A stretch of 51,051 bases of DNA, from positions 1 through 51,051 of the forward strand of contig BPJU01000027.1 in assembly GCA_026004775.1 (NCBI GenBank). The letters run 5' to 3'. The notes beneath the pieces were generated by a model. That model was not told where the DNA came from and searched no databases. It saw only the letters and a program-made list of their open reading frames with translations. The first letter of the stretch is position 1. Each line of letters opens with the position of its first letter. The DNA is from Pirellulaceae bacterium. GTDB taxonomy: Bacteria > Planctomycetota > Planctomycetia > Pirellulales > Pirellulaceae. Positions 25,743-35,700 of the stretch are shown in pieces. The position numbers were made by a program, and so were the translations under genes.

Positions 25743-26990
25743 ATGCAGAGCGCCAAAGCAAATGTGGCAAGCCAGTTGACACCCACGGGTACTAGTGCCA
25801 TTGCCGTGATCGGGATTCGTGGGCCCGAGGCAGCCGAGGCGTTGACCCCCTTCCAGCCTGACGTGGGTGGGGAGGCGGGCCGGCGATTCTCAGTTGCCCG
25901 CCTGCCCGTGGGCCGCGTCCGCTTCGGCTACTGGTACCGCACGGACGGCACGCGTGAGGAGGTTGTATTAGTTCGCACGGCTGAACAATGTTTCGAACTG
26001 CACTGCCACGGCGGTCCGATTATTGTGGGAAGCCTGCTTGCCGACCTGGAGCGACGGGGCTGCCAGATCGTGCCCTGGGAGGAATTCCTGCTGCACGAAT
26101 GCCCTTCTCCTTGGGAAAGGGATTTGTGGCGGTTGCTCAGCCGGGCGACGACCGCACAAGCCGCGTCGTGCATTCTGGATCAGGCAAGTGGGGCTTTAGC
26201 GAACGAATTACTGGCAGCGGCGGAAGCCCTGGAGCGGCAAAGCGGCACGGAGGCGGCGGCACGCATCGAGGAACTTCTGCGGCGGTCACGACTAGCCCGG
26301 CGTTTTTTCGATCCGTGGCGCGTAACGCTCCTCGGACCTCCCAATGTCGGCAAGAGCAGCCTCGCCAATGCACTTGTCGGCTACGAGCGAACCATCGTGT
26401 GGGAAGAACCGGGAACGACTCGGGATGTCGTTGCCGTCGAAGTGGCGCTGGACGGATGGCCGCTGGTACTTCAAGACGTGGCGGGGCTGCGGGCGACGGA
26501 TGACCCGGTGGAACAGGAAGGGGTCGAGCGGGCTCGAGCCGAAGCCGCCCGAAGCGATTTGGTGCTGCTGGTAACGTCGCCGGATGCTGGCTCGTGGCCG
26601 ACTGTGACGTTGCCGGCTCATGTGCATGTGCTGTTTGTTCTGAACAAGGTCGATCTGTTGGGAGAGCCACGACTATGGCTCACCGAATTGGCTCCACCCG
26701 GTATTCCTGCTGCCCGGGTCTGCTTGACGTCGGCATTGACCGGGCAGGGCATTAGCGAGCTTCAGCAAAGTATGGTGCGGGCGCTGGTGGGCGACTCGAT
26801 CCCGCCTGGTGCGGGCGTCCCATTGACCGGCGAGCTTTGTGCGGGGCTCGAGGAAGCTGCGAAACTCGTCGCTGAAGGCCGACACTCCGCAGGCCGGCTT
26901 CTGCTGCGGTCGCTGGCCGAGCGTGCGCCCGCTATCTGGAAAGCAGAACCAGGTCTGTCCGATTCGTGCGGGGATGCCAAAAGTTCGTAG
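25743..26990 (+). CDS. MnmE-like GTPase lacking the C-terminal catalytic cysteine
   Basis: 415 residues from ATG 25743, shorter than the roughly 450 of MnmE. Residues 1-115 resemble the MnmE tetrahydrofolate-binding domain (LTPTGTSAIAVIGIRGPEA; CFELHCHGG, where MnmE has E-x-x-C/x-H-G-G). The G domain is complete: GPPNVGKSSLANAL (G1), EEPGTTRDVV (G2), DVAGLR (G3), NKVD (G4), TSALTG (G5). The MnmE C-terminus C-[IVL]-G-K, whose cysteine is needed for tRNA wobble-uridine modification, is absent; the protein ends DSCGDAKSS. Inferred: a paralogue with retained folate/GTP cycling but altered chemistry, or a degraded MnmE. No mnmG gene nearby. Confidence 0.8.
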   Translation: MQSAKANVASQLTPTGTSAIAVIGIRGPEAAEALTPFQPDVGGEAGRRFSVARLPVGRVRFGYWYRTDGTREEVVLVRTAEQCFELHCHGGPIIVGSLLADLERRGCQIVPWEEFLLHECPSPWERDLWRLLSRATTAQAASCILDQASGALANELLAAAEALERQSGTEAAARIEELLRRSRLARRFFDPWRVTLLGPPNVGKSSLANALVGYERTIVWEEPGTTRDVVAVEVALDGWPLVLQDVAGLRATDDPVEQEGVERARAEAARSDLVLLVTSPDAGSWPTVTLPAHVHVLFVLNKVDLLGEPRLWLTELAPPGIPAARVCLTSALTGQGISELQQSMVRALVGDSIPPGAGVPLTGELCAGLEEAAKLVAEGRHSAGRLLLRSLAERAPAIWKAEPGLSDSCGDAKSS

Positions 26991-27150
26991 CGTATGGAAA
27001 AGTGCCGCACGTGCATCGTTTCCGCAAATTGTCAGAAGGTCAAGTTGAGCCGGTGAGGATAGTTGCGAGCCCACGAACAGACGAACACCAGGCACTCGAC
27101 GTAATTCGGAACGTGCGGCCAGGCGAGGGGCGCTTTGTGCCAGCGAGAAA

Positions 27151-27825
27151 TCAGCTTCCAGCGGCCGGCTTATGGGCAACCCACGTCCAGTGCCGATCGC
27201 TGGTGGCCTGGACACTATCGGCTGCATAGCCGAGCTTCTGGACCAAGTGGCGTATTTCGTCCAACGTGAGGGCGGCGTGGAGCGAGGCGGCGAACATTTG
27301 GCGAGCCGCCGGCGACTCGTTGCCCGCATACAACTCGACAAGCCGCTCCAGTTCCGACTGCGAATCCGGGCGCATCAAGTCACGGAAAAACAGTAGCCCC
27401 CCAGGCCTTACCACGCGGCAGGCCTCGCCCAGCACGACGATCGGCTCGGCAATGTGGTGGACCAGGCTGTTGCTCATCACGCAGTCGAAACTGTCGGAAG
27501 CATAGGGCAACTTCTTGGCATCGACATGGTCAAGCTGGATACGCTCAGTCAACCCAGCCAACTCCACGTTGTAGCGGGCCAGTTCCAGCATCGCCAACGC
27601 CAAGTCAGCGGCCATCACGCGAACCTCCGGTGTCTGCCGGCACAGAAGGATAGCGATGCGCGCCGTGCCAGTACCCAAGTCCAACACTTTGGCTCCGGGA
27701 ATACCGGCCCCGAGCAGGTCATCGACGAATGCCTGGTTAACGGCCGAGTGGTCCATCTGATCGTAGGCCCAGGCTTCTTCGGGCGTGTCCATCAATTCCG
27801 GTTCCAGCACTCGTGATAGTGCCAT
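27151..27825 (-). CDS. Class I SAM-dependent methyltransferase
   Basis: 224 residues from ATG at 27825, with GAGGAG upstream. Motif I is KVLDLGTGTARIAI, motif II ends in MAADLALAML with the acidic ribose contact, and motif IV is SFDCVMSNSLVHHI; then CRVVRPGGLLFFRDL. Belongs to the broad Methyltransf_11/25 group of small-molecule methyltransferases; substrate not predictable. Forty-three bases before the permease gene's stop on the same strand, though the permease is transcribed first. Confidence 0.82.
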   Translation of the reverse strand: MALSRVLEPELMDTPEEAWAYDQMDHSAVNQAFVDDLLGAGIPGAKVLDLGTGTARIAILLCRQTPEVRVMAADLALAMLELARYNVELAGLTERIQLDHVDAKKLPYASDSFDCVMSNSLVHHIAEPIVVLGEACRVVRPGGLLFFRDLMRPDSQSELERLVELYAGNESPAARQMFAASLHAALTLDEIRHLVQKLGYAADSVQATSDRHWTWVAHKPAAGS

Positions 27826-27868
27826 CGGACAGCTCCTCAATAGCTACAGGCCAGCTCGGCTCCACCCC

Positions 27869-29506
27869 CTAACTGTTTGGCCCATGGTCGGCCGGCTCAG
27901 CCCCCTCCGGAGTCGTGGCCAGCCACCAGGACCACAAGAAAAACGTTCCGGACGCGACGGCATAAGCCGTTGCGTATTGGAAGACCCAGTGGCGATCGGC
28001 TGGGGCCAGTGACCAGGGCAGGAACGCAGCCCCACCCGGCAGCGGCGAATGGATCACGCCGAAGAGTGTCAAGACGGCGGCCACCGCGAAATAGCTGCCG
28101 GCCAGCGTCAACCGCCGGTCGACAATGGCGGCCAGCGCCGATGCCCATATCAGGCTCGTTACGATGAATCCATTGGAAAGCAGGCGCAAGGTCATCAAGT
28201 TGCGCTGCAAAGCTTCATCTCCTAATTGGTCGAACGTCTTGCCGGTGTGGGACAAGACCTGTTCTGCAAAATTCAGAGCCAAGAACGCCAATGCCGGCAC
28301 ACACGCCAATGCCACAGCGGTATAATGCCGTCTGGGTACCGCGTGAAAGCTCTGGGCCGTGATCTCCAGGCCAACAAAAATCAAGATTGGGAAAGCGGCC
28401 GCTTTGGGAATCCAGATATACAAATAGCCGAAATAACCGATCAGTCCGGCACCACCGACAAACAATGCCGTAGCCAAAGTATAGGCCGCACGGCCTCCCA
28501 TCGCCTTATATGCCGGATGCCCGATATACGGCGTCGTCTGGATGACTCCGCCGCAGAAAGCCGCCACCAGCGTCGCCAACGCCTCGACCCCAATAATCTT
28601 GCCCGTCGGGTATTCGTCACCGGCTGCCGCCGCACTCTCCGTGCAGTCGATCCCCCCAACGACCGTTCCCAGCGCGAAAGGCAGGACGATGGGCAAATAC
28701 CGAGCCGCCTCAGGAAGCGCCTCCATCCATTGCAAACCGAAGGCCGCCAGCCACTCGGTGGGAAACCAAGCCTCGCTCGGCTCGAAGCCGGCGGACTCCG
28801 GAGGCGGAATGGCCCCGAACGCTCGCAGCAGATAATACAGCGCTCCGGCCACCACGACTGCCGCCATGGCTCCCGGCCATCGGCCCGGAAACGGCACGCG
28901 GGCAACGAGCGTCGTGAGGATGATTGCCAGCGAGAGCATGCCCACTACTGGATACGCAAGTATATCCATAAGTGGCAAAAAGCTGATCAGCACCAACGCG
29001 ATCGCCGCCAGCGAGCCGAGCAAACCGGCTCGCGGGATGCGCTGCCGCACCCAATTGGAAACCAAAGCGCAAGCCATCTTGAAAAGGCCGCTGTAGAAAA
29101 GCGAGCACATGCCGATGTGCCAGGCGTAGGTGGCGGCTTGGAGCTCGTCGAGCGTACGACTCTGTGCTTCCCGGAAAGCCGGACCTAGTACGAAAAACAC
29201 CATCCCGAACGTGCTGGGGGTGTCCAGGCCCAGGGGCATGGCGGTCACATCGGACCGGCCGCTCTTTTTGGCCAGTTCCAAGGCCATCCAAAAATAGAGC
29301 AGGTCCCCCAGCAGCACGCCCAGTGCCGTGCCGGGCACCATCCAACGCACCGCAAACGAGGCCGGAAAATTGTAAAGCGTACTGAGCAACCCGACGATCA
29401 GCAGCAGGTTGGCGACATTATCTAAGGTCAAGCCGAAAAAGGCGTTTATGTCGCCGGGTGCGATCCAGTTGATGCGGCGCGCCACGGGAAGCTCTCCGTT
29501 CGGCAC
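27869..29506 (-). CDS. NCS2-like membrane permease
   Basis: 545 residues from a GTG start at 29506; the ribosome binding site is unclear. Twelve or more hydrophobic helices, with an early GDINAFFGLTLDNVANLLLIVG and, mid-protein, FALGTVVGGIDCTESAAAAGDEYPTGKIIGVEALATL-type sequence in sections, matching the SLC23/SulP-like permeases (conserved acidic residue in the central half-helix region). Such proteins move nucleobases or small organic anions with protons or sodium. Specificity unknown. Followed 43 bases on by the methyltransferase gene, so the two may form an operon. Confidence 0.78.
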   Translation of the reverse strand: MPNGELPVARRINWIAPGDINAFFGLTLDNVANLLLIVGLLSTLYNFPASFAVRWMVPGTALGVLLGDLLYFWMALELAKKSGRSDVTAMPLGLDTPSTFGMVFFVLGPAFREAQSRTLDELQAATYAWHIGMCSLFYSGLFKMACALVSNWVRQRIPRAGLLGSLAAIALVLISFLPLMDILAYPVVGMLSLAIILTTLVARVPFPGRWPGAMAAVVVAGALYYLLRAFGAIPPPESAGFEPSEAWFPTEWLAAFGLQWMEALPEAARYLPIVLPFALGTVVGGIDCTESAAAAGDEYPTGKIIGVEALATLVAAFCGGVIQTTPYIGHPAYKAMGGRAAYTLATALFVGGAGLIGYFGYLYIWIPKAAAFPILIFVGLEITAQSFHAVPRRHYTAVALACVPALAFLALNFAEQVLSHTGKTFDQLGDEALQRNLMTLRLLSNGFIVTSLIWASALAAIVDRRLTLAGSYFAVAAVLTLFGVIHSPLPGGAAFLPWSLAPADRHWVFQYATAYAVASGTFFLWSWWLATTPEGAEPADHGPNS

Positions 29507-29699
29507 AAGGTTTGCACCCCTGCCTTCAGGCCGGATTTCGGAGCCGAACCGGAGTCGGCTTCACAGCCGGATTGGGCGGGGAGCTGGAAGCTTTCGCAGG
29601 ATTTTGTCCGGAACCGGCGCTCGTTGCAAGGGTTTTCCTGTTCGCATTTGGTTCCGGTTCTGGTATCTTGGTAACTAGAGAGTGACCAGGGGGCACGTC

Positions 29700-30443
29700 A
29701 TGGACGGGGCCACGCAGGCGAGGATGACGATGAGCGGTACGAAATCGGTCAAGAATAATCCCACCAAGCCAGCGCCGGTGGCGGCGGTTCGTCCGCTGAG
29801 CCAATGGTCGGACGAAGAGTTGATGGCCGAATATCAGCGGGAGGCGAGGCGCGAGTTGTTTGCCGAACTGGTGCGCCGCTATCAGCGTGAGCTGTATAGC
29901 TATTTGCGGCGTTATCTGGGGGACCCGCAGTGGGCCGAGGACGTTTTTCAGACCACTTTCCTCCAGGTGCACTTGAAGTGTGACCAGTACGAGGCAAACC
30001 GTCCGTTCCGCCCGTGGCTTTACACGCTGGCAACGCACTTGGCTATCGACGCTCAGCGCCGTTCGGGACGGCACCACTATGTGAGCCTGGATCGAACGCT
30101 GCCGGCGGCTAGCGCCGAGAAGAGTCCGACGCTGGGTGAAGTGCTGCAAAGCGCAGATCGCTCCCCAGCCGTTCAGGCGGCGGAACACGAGGATGCTCAG
30201 GTCGTACGCCACGCGGTGAACGCGCTCTCGGAGCCGATGCGGCAAGTAATCCAACTGATCTATTTCCAAGGACTTAAGTACCGGGAAGCTGCCGAGGTGC
30301 TCGCCGTACCGGTCGGGACCGTTAAGAGCCGTATGCACGCGGCAATCGCGCGGCTGACCGAATGGCTGAACGGAGATTCGATTGCTCAAGAAACACGCCC
30401 GTCTGGCGAGCAGAGCGGATCGCAGCAGGCGGAAAGTGGGTAA
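29700..30443 (+). CDS. ECF-type RNA polymerase sigma factor
   Basis: 247 residues from ATG 29700, with AGGGGG at 29688 upstream; GTG 29682 is an in-frame alternative. Region 2 spans about 50-115 (FAELVRRYQRELYSYLRRYLGD, AEDVFQTTFLQVH, RPWLYTLATHLAIDAQRR) and region 4 about 165-225 (ALSEPMRQVIQLIYFQGLKYREAAEVL, VPVGTVKSRMHAAIARL). A Ser/Gln-rich tail follows. The next gene encodes a membrane-anchored protein with an anti-sigma-like N-terminus, so the two probably form a signalling pair. Confidence 0.9.
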   Translation: MDGATQARMTMSGTKSVKNNPTKPAPVAAVRPLSQWSDEELMAEYQREARRELFAELVRRYQRELYSYLRRYLGDPQWAEDVFQTTFLQVHLKCDQYEANRPFRPWLYTLATHLAIDAQRRSGRHHYVSLDRTLPAASAEKSPTLGEVLQSADRSPAVQAAEHEDAQVVRHAVNALSEPMRQVIQLIYFQGLKYREAAEVLAVPVGTVKSRMHAAIARLTEWLNGDSIAQETRPSGEQSGSQQAESG

Positions 30444-30706
30444 GTCCTGGCTTGGCCGCTTCGCTCTTTGCGGAGAGTCGACCAGCGGGCAGTGGCGGGT
30501 TCGCCGGGGGGCAAGAAAGAGCTTGAAACTGAACTTGTGTAATTTTTGATGCGTAACCACTAAGAGAGGCATCCATCGGTAAGGGAGAACGCAAGCGGGG
30601 ACGACCTTCAGCCGCACAGTCGGCGGGGTCTCGCCGCGGACGACGTACAATCCGTTAAGCAGTCCGCAGGATGCGGATGGTTGGAAATCGACAAGGTTGA
30701 TTGCCT
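30444..30706. other. Spacer between sigma and anti-sigma-like genes
   Basis: 263 bases without a gene. Unlike most sigma/anti-sigma pairs the genes do not overlap. Nothing recognisable as terminator or promoter. Confidence 0.35.
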
Positions 30707-31687
30707 ATGATGGGCGAAAAGAATCGCAGTGAGGACCCGGGCCCGGACGATCAAGCCATACTTGCCCGGTTGTTGGAGTACTCGTTTGGGGAATTGTCGG
30801 AAGCGGAGCGGGCCGAGATTGAACGCCGAATCCAGGACGATCCTGCGTGGCGCGCCCAATGGGGAGAGCTGCAGCGACTGTTTGAGCTATTGTGGGTGGG
30901 AGAGCAGGTATACGAACCGCCCGGTGATCTTGTAGAGCGAACGCTGGCGCAGATCGAGCAGCCTGCCCGCGCCGGCAACCTATGCTTCGTCAGCTCATCG
31001 ACCCGTTGGTTGGACGTCGTATGTGGGATGGCGGTCTGCCTGGTACTGGCGCTGATCTTTTTCCCGGCCGTGGTCAATAGTCGCGAACTGGCCCGCCGCA
31101 CATTTTGCCAGGAAAACTTGCGCCAATTGGGTATTGCGCTGGAAACCTATATCGAACATTTTCATTGCTTGCCATGGATTCCCGAGCGGGGGCAGCTTGC
31201 CTTTGCCGGTTACGTTCCCGTGGTACTGCGGCATGCCCAATATTTGACCGAGGACTCGCGGGTGTTGTGTCCGGGCGTGCCTGCCTCGGGCCAGCCCTTT
31301 TCCATCCCACCACCGGCGGAGTTACTGGCGGCCCGGGGAACGCGGCTGGCACACTTGCAGCGCATGGCAGGCGGTCATTTCGCCTATAATCTGGGCGTGA
31401 TCGACGGCGGTCGTTATCGTGCCGCTTGGCGGGAGGGACGCACGTGGTTCGCATGGGTTAGCGATGCGCCGCTCGTTCCGGATCGAATCCCGCCTATCCA
31501 TGGCGGCCGCGGCTTCAATGTGCTTTTCGAGGACGGGCATATCCAGTATGTCTGCTCGTGTCGCGCTCCGGGTACGCAAGACCATCTCTTGCGCAACTAC
31601 TTGGGCCTCGTTGCCGCCGGTATGGTAAAAGACGACGTGGTGTTGGGCCGCAGCGAAGCGACTCCCTTCCCCGACGCGGCTCGGTGA
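30707..31687 (+). CDS. Anti-sigma-like membrane protein with pseudopilin/DUF1559-like exterior
   Basis: 326 residues from ATG 30707 (ATG 30710 also possible). Residues 15-75 (LLEYSFGELSEAERAEIERRIQDD) resemble the N-terminal helices of planctomycete anti-sigma factors; no zinc H-x-x-x-C-x-x-C is present. One membrane helix lies near 100-122. Immediately after it comes a stretch like mature type IV pseudopilin/DUF1559 N-termini (RELARRTFCQENLRQLGIALETY), and the C-terminal part has the DUF1559-like H-G-G-R-G-F-N-V-L-F-E-D-G-H. Inferred: holds the upstream sigma factor at the membrane and senses through a pseudopilin-type domain. Confidence 0.75.
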   Translation: MMGEKNRSEDPGPDDQAILARLLEYSFGELSEAERAEIERRIQDDPAWRAQWGELQRLFELLWVGEQVYEPPGDLVERTLAQIEQPARAGNLCFVSSSTRWLDVVCGMAVCLVLALIFFPAVVNSRELARRTFCQENLRQLGIALETYIEHFHCLPWIPERGQLAFAGYVPVVLRHAQYLTEDSRVLCPGVPASGQPFSIPPPAELLAARGTRLAHLQRMAGGHFAYNLGVIDGGRYRAAWREGRTWFAWVSDAPLVPDRIPPIHGGRGFNVLFEDGHIQYVCSCRAPGTQDHLLRNYLGLVAAGMVKDDVVLGRSEATPFPDAAR

Positions 31688-31811
31688 GCCTACCAGCTTC
31701 CCAGCCCGGCAACGACCGGTGACACGCAAGCGCCGGCGAGCTTCTACCGCCTGTGGGGCAGCATGGCCGGTGACGCACAAGGGTGCTCTCGCAAATCCGC
31801 TGCGTTTCGCC

Positions 31812-32636
31812 CTACCAGCGGATGGATTTTGCCGCTGGCAGGCGGTGCATATCGGCCCGTTCCTCGATGGGCCACCGGCGCAGCTCGTCCACCAGTTCCA
31901 GAAGTCCCGTTACCGCCGCCTCAAACAACCTCCGGCCCTTTTCGGCCGTCGCTGGTCGCGGATCCCCGTGCACCCCCGTACGCGTCCATCTGCCCCAATA
32001 GTCGTTGAAACGCACCGGATAATTGGGCGTACTGTCACTGCTGACGTATTTCCCCATCCGATCGTTGTCTTCCACCGCCTTGTCCATTTGCACCCGGTCG
32101 GCCGCCAGGTACAAATATAACGATGTTTCAAATTCGTCGGCATGAGCCATCACGGGTGTCTCCCGTATTTTTTGGAACTCATCGAGCAGAAACCAAAAAT
32201 AGGTAGTGGCAAAACAGAGTGAAGGAGTTTCTAATACCGTCTTGCGCGCCACAAGATCAATAAGTGGGCCATTCGAACCATGGCCATTGACTATCAATAT
32301 TTTTTGAAATCCGTGATAAGCAACACTTTTTGTAATATTCAAACAAAATGCGATGAATACTTCCGGCTCGATATGGATGGTTCCCGGGAAATCGATATGG
32401 TGCAAATTCAACCCATAGGCAACGGGCGGTAAGACCAGCACCTTGTCCGGAGCACGGCGGCCCACCTCCAGGCATACCGATTCGCACAGAAATACGTCCA
32501 CGTCCAAGGGAAGATGCGGTCCGTGCTGTTCGGTGGAACCGGTGGGGAGAATCACCAGTTTCTGGGCCGCAATCGCGTCATTGATTTCGGGCCAGGTCAA
32601 GCGGTTGTAACGGTATTCGGTCATGGCTTTGCTCAT
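31812..32636 (-). CDS. Creatininase-family amidohydrolase
   Basis: 274 residues from ATG at 32636, with GAGGAG seven bases upstream. Family metal-binding residues are visible: PTGSTEQHGPHLPLDVD (Glu, His, Asp), IVNGHGSNG (His) and MAHADEFETS (Glu). The family hydrolyses cyclic or linear C-N bonds, as in creatinine and in 2-amino-5-formylamino-pyrimidine steps; substrate here is unknown. Planctomycetes carry many paralogues. It is followed on the same strand, in order of transcription, by nothing close. Confidence 0.85.
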   Translation of the reverse strand: MSKAMTEYRYNRLTWPEINDAIAAQKLVILPTGSTEQHGPHLPLDVDVFLCESVCLEVGRRAPDKVLVLPPVAYGLNLHHIDFPGTIHIEPEVFIAFCLNITKSVAYHGFQKILIVNGHGSNGPLIDLVARKTVLETPSLCFATTYFWFLLDEFQKIRETPVMAHADEFETSLYLYLAADRVQMDKAVEDNDRMGKYVSSDSTPNYPVRFNDYWGRWTRTGVHGDPRPATAEKGRRLFEAAVTGLLELVDELRRWPIEERADMHRLPAAKSIRW

Positions 32637-32706
32637 GGGACAACTCCTCTGGCGACATGTGTCGCAGGTGCTGTTTTGTGTGGCGAGCAGGTTGTCATGA
32701 TTTTAC

Positions 32707-35700
32707 TCATGAAAGGAACTCCGCTGGGGACAGTGAGGCACTTATTTTGCGGGCATTTCGGGTGGTCGTTCCGTGCTGCTTGCACGCTGTTGCATCAAGA
32801 ATGCTACCAGATCGACGAAGTCCTTTTCCGGAAGGCCGGCCGCCACATTGTCGGGCATCAACGACAACGCGCTGGGCAGTTCCTGCTCGATTTCTTCGGG
32901 GACGCACCGTAAACTCTTTGCCCTCCTGGTCGACGAACACCCGCAACGCCCCCCTATCACCTCGGGGCAAAGCCACCAGCACGCGGCCATCCGCTAGCTG
33001 TAACGTGACCGTTCGGAAAGCCACGTCGACATTACGATGCGGATCGAGCAGATCTTCCAGCAGGCGGGCCAGGCCGCGCTGGCCGATGCCGTCAAGCTGG
33101 GGGCCGACGACCGCTCCTTTGCCGGCAAGCTGGTGGCAAGCCGCGCACGCTCGCTGGAACACCGCCGCTCCCCGCTGGACGTCGCCTTTGCCCCGGAGTA
33201 CGGCTTGCCGGCGCTGGTCGATAAGCTGCTCGATAGGCTGCTGGAGATGGTGCAGGCGCTCGGCTTGCCGGAACAGTGGCTCCAGTCGTGCAGGACCGAC
33301 CGCCTGCTGGAGCCTTTGCCGCAACTGTCGATCGGCCAATAGCCGCGTTGATGCGATACCTCGCTCCACCAATGCCAGCAACAGCTCACCCCCTTGCCGG
33401 CTGGATGCCAGCGCATCGGCTACCTGTTGCTGGACAGCCGCTGGGCTGGTGTGCATCAATTCGGCGAGCCAACGACCGACGGCGTCCGTGTCGGGTTTGT
33501 CGGCTAGAGCGGCCAGCGATTCGCGGAGTGCGTCAGGTAGTTCCGGGTTTTGCACCGCCACCGCCAGCCATCGCAGCGCTTCTTGATTCTCCAGTCGGGC
33601 ACGAGCCTCCAGCGCCGCACTCTGTATGGCAGAATCGCTGCCACGAGACCGAGAAAGCTGCACCAAGTCGGGCAACAGCCCATGTAGCTCCAAGTCCGCT
33701 GCCAGACGGCACGCTTCTTGAGCCCACCGGCTTACGTCGGCCGGTGATTGCTGAGGCACAACGACTACCGGCGGCTGGAAACGCCCTGCCGCAAGCCATG
33801 CGTAAGCCGTCTGGCTGTCGGCGTCGATCAGCTCCACGTAGGCGCGGCGCCCGCGATGTGACCCCAAGTCCCACACGACGCGTTGTGCAACGTCCGCCCG
33901 CGGCGCAGGCTGCTCTCGCAAAACTTCTCCTGTTTCGGCATCCACCAGCACCACCCGGTTTTCACCGCGGGGCGACTGGTTGGGAAAGCCGTCGTGCCCC
34001 GCGATGTAGAATTCGAGCTCCTGCGGAATCTGAAAAACGGAGGAACGGAGTCGTCCGGTAAGCGTTTCCCCCAGCGGAAGGCTGCACAAGAAAGGAGCCA
34101 CTTGCCCATCGGCCGAAGGACGCACCTGAACCACCCACGGGTTAGCGCCCGGTTGCGTGGTGATGGGAAGAACCGTCCACGGATAGGCCTGTGCCAGTTC
34201 GAAGATGCTTTTTGCAACCCGTTCAGCCCAGGCGCGTATGGCTGGATTGTCGGCTCCCCGCTCGCGCAGGCTCCCGGCCACAGTTGTAATGAGTTCCAAT
34301 TGCGTTCCGGGTTGGTCGGCCAAACGATTTACGGCCCAACGAGCCAAATCGGGTAACCGTGCAGGTTCGCAATACCGCGCCGCGTGGCGGACCCAGGCCA
34401 GCGCCTGTGAGGGCTCGACCGGCTCCTGCTCGAGCAGCTCCAGCAGCCAATCGGCGGCCGCCTCGTGAGACAACGCTACGGCAATGGAAGCCAGGGCTTG
34501 ACGCGCCTCGGGGTGGCTTGCGCTTCGAGCCAGATTTCGCAGGCGCTGGGGATCGCGGCACTGATTACGCAAGGCAATCCGCAGCGTGTGGAGAAGTAAT
34601 GCGTCCGACGGATCGGCGTGCAAGAAAGCGTCCAACAAAGGTTGTGCGGCATCGATTTCGGTATGCACGCCGAGAGCTTCGGCGGCCTGGCGGACTACAT
34701 GAGGGTCGGGATCTTCCAGCGCCTGCACGATCCGGTTGGCCAGCTCGCCGCCCCATGAGCCCAATTCGGCTGCCACCCGAGCCGCATGGCAGCGCACCAG
34801 CGGTGCAGGGTCTGTCAGCAACGCACTGACAAGTGACTCGTCGGCTTCACCCAGTCTGAAGAGCACCCAAAGTCCATGCGCGCGCACCGTCGGCGACTCA
34901 TGGCCAAGCGCCGCGTGGCGCACGGCAGCCGCCGCCGACTTGCCCCACCGATCGGACAACTGGTCGGTCGCCATCAGCCTGCGGGTTAGGTTCTCGTCGG
35001 CCAGCAGCTCGATCAACGTCTGGACATCGGCTTGGGAAAAATCCGCACGCGGACCTTTACTTGCGCTGGCACTTCCTTCGTATCGAACCCGCCAGATCCG
35101 CCCGCGCATGCGGTCGCGCCCGGGATGGTCCAGCGGCACTTCGTAGTGGCCGATGATCCGGTTGTAAAAATCCGCGATATACAGTGCCCCGTCCGGCCCC
35201 ATGCACAAGTCCACAGGGCGGAACCACGGGTCGCTGGTAATCACGAAGTCGGGCTGCTCGACCAGACGCGGCGTCGTTCCGTTCCAGACCACCGCATTGC
35301 GATTGACACGACTGGTCATCACGTTGCCGCTGAAAAAGTTTCCCCGATACTCTTCGGGAAACGCCGTGGCTTCGTAACAGACCACACCGGCTATGGCCGT
35401 CGAACCATGCAAGTGCTCCATCAGCGGCGGAACGAATCCCAGGCCATCGTGCGGCTTGCCGAAACTCGGATAATAACCGCCGCGAAGCAATTGATAGATC
35501 GGCTTGGAGTGGCAATCGGCCGTGTACAAATAGAACCAGCGGTCCATCGTCATGCCGAACGGATTGACCTGGCCCCAGGTGAACTGTTCAATGCGACTGC
35601 CGTCCACCCGCATCCGGTAGGTATTACCCGAATGCATCACGATCTGGTGGCCGTCCGAACCAGCCACACGCGTTTCGTTGTTGAAGCCGTGGCAGGCGTA

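Noticed and set aside
28226-29188. 320-residue plus-strand frame opposite the permease gene
   Set aside because: Basic, glutamine-rich shadow typical of the complement of membrane-protein codons; no start signal.
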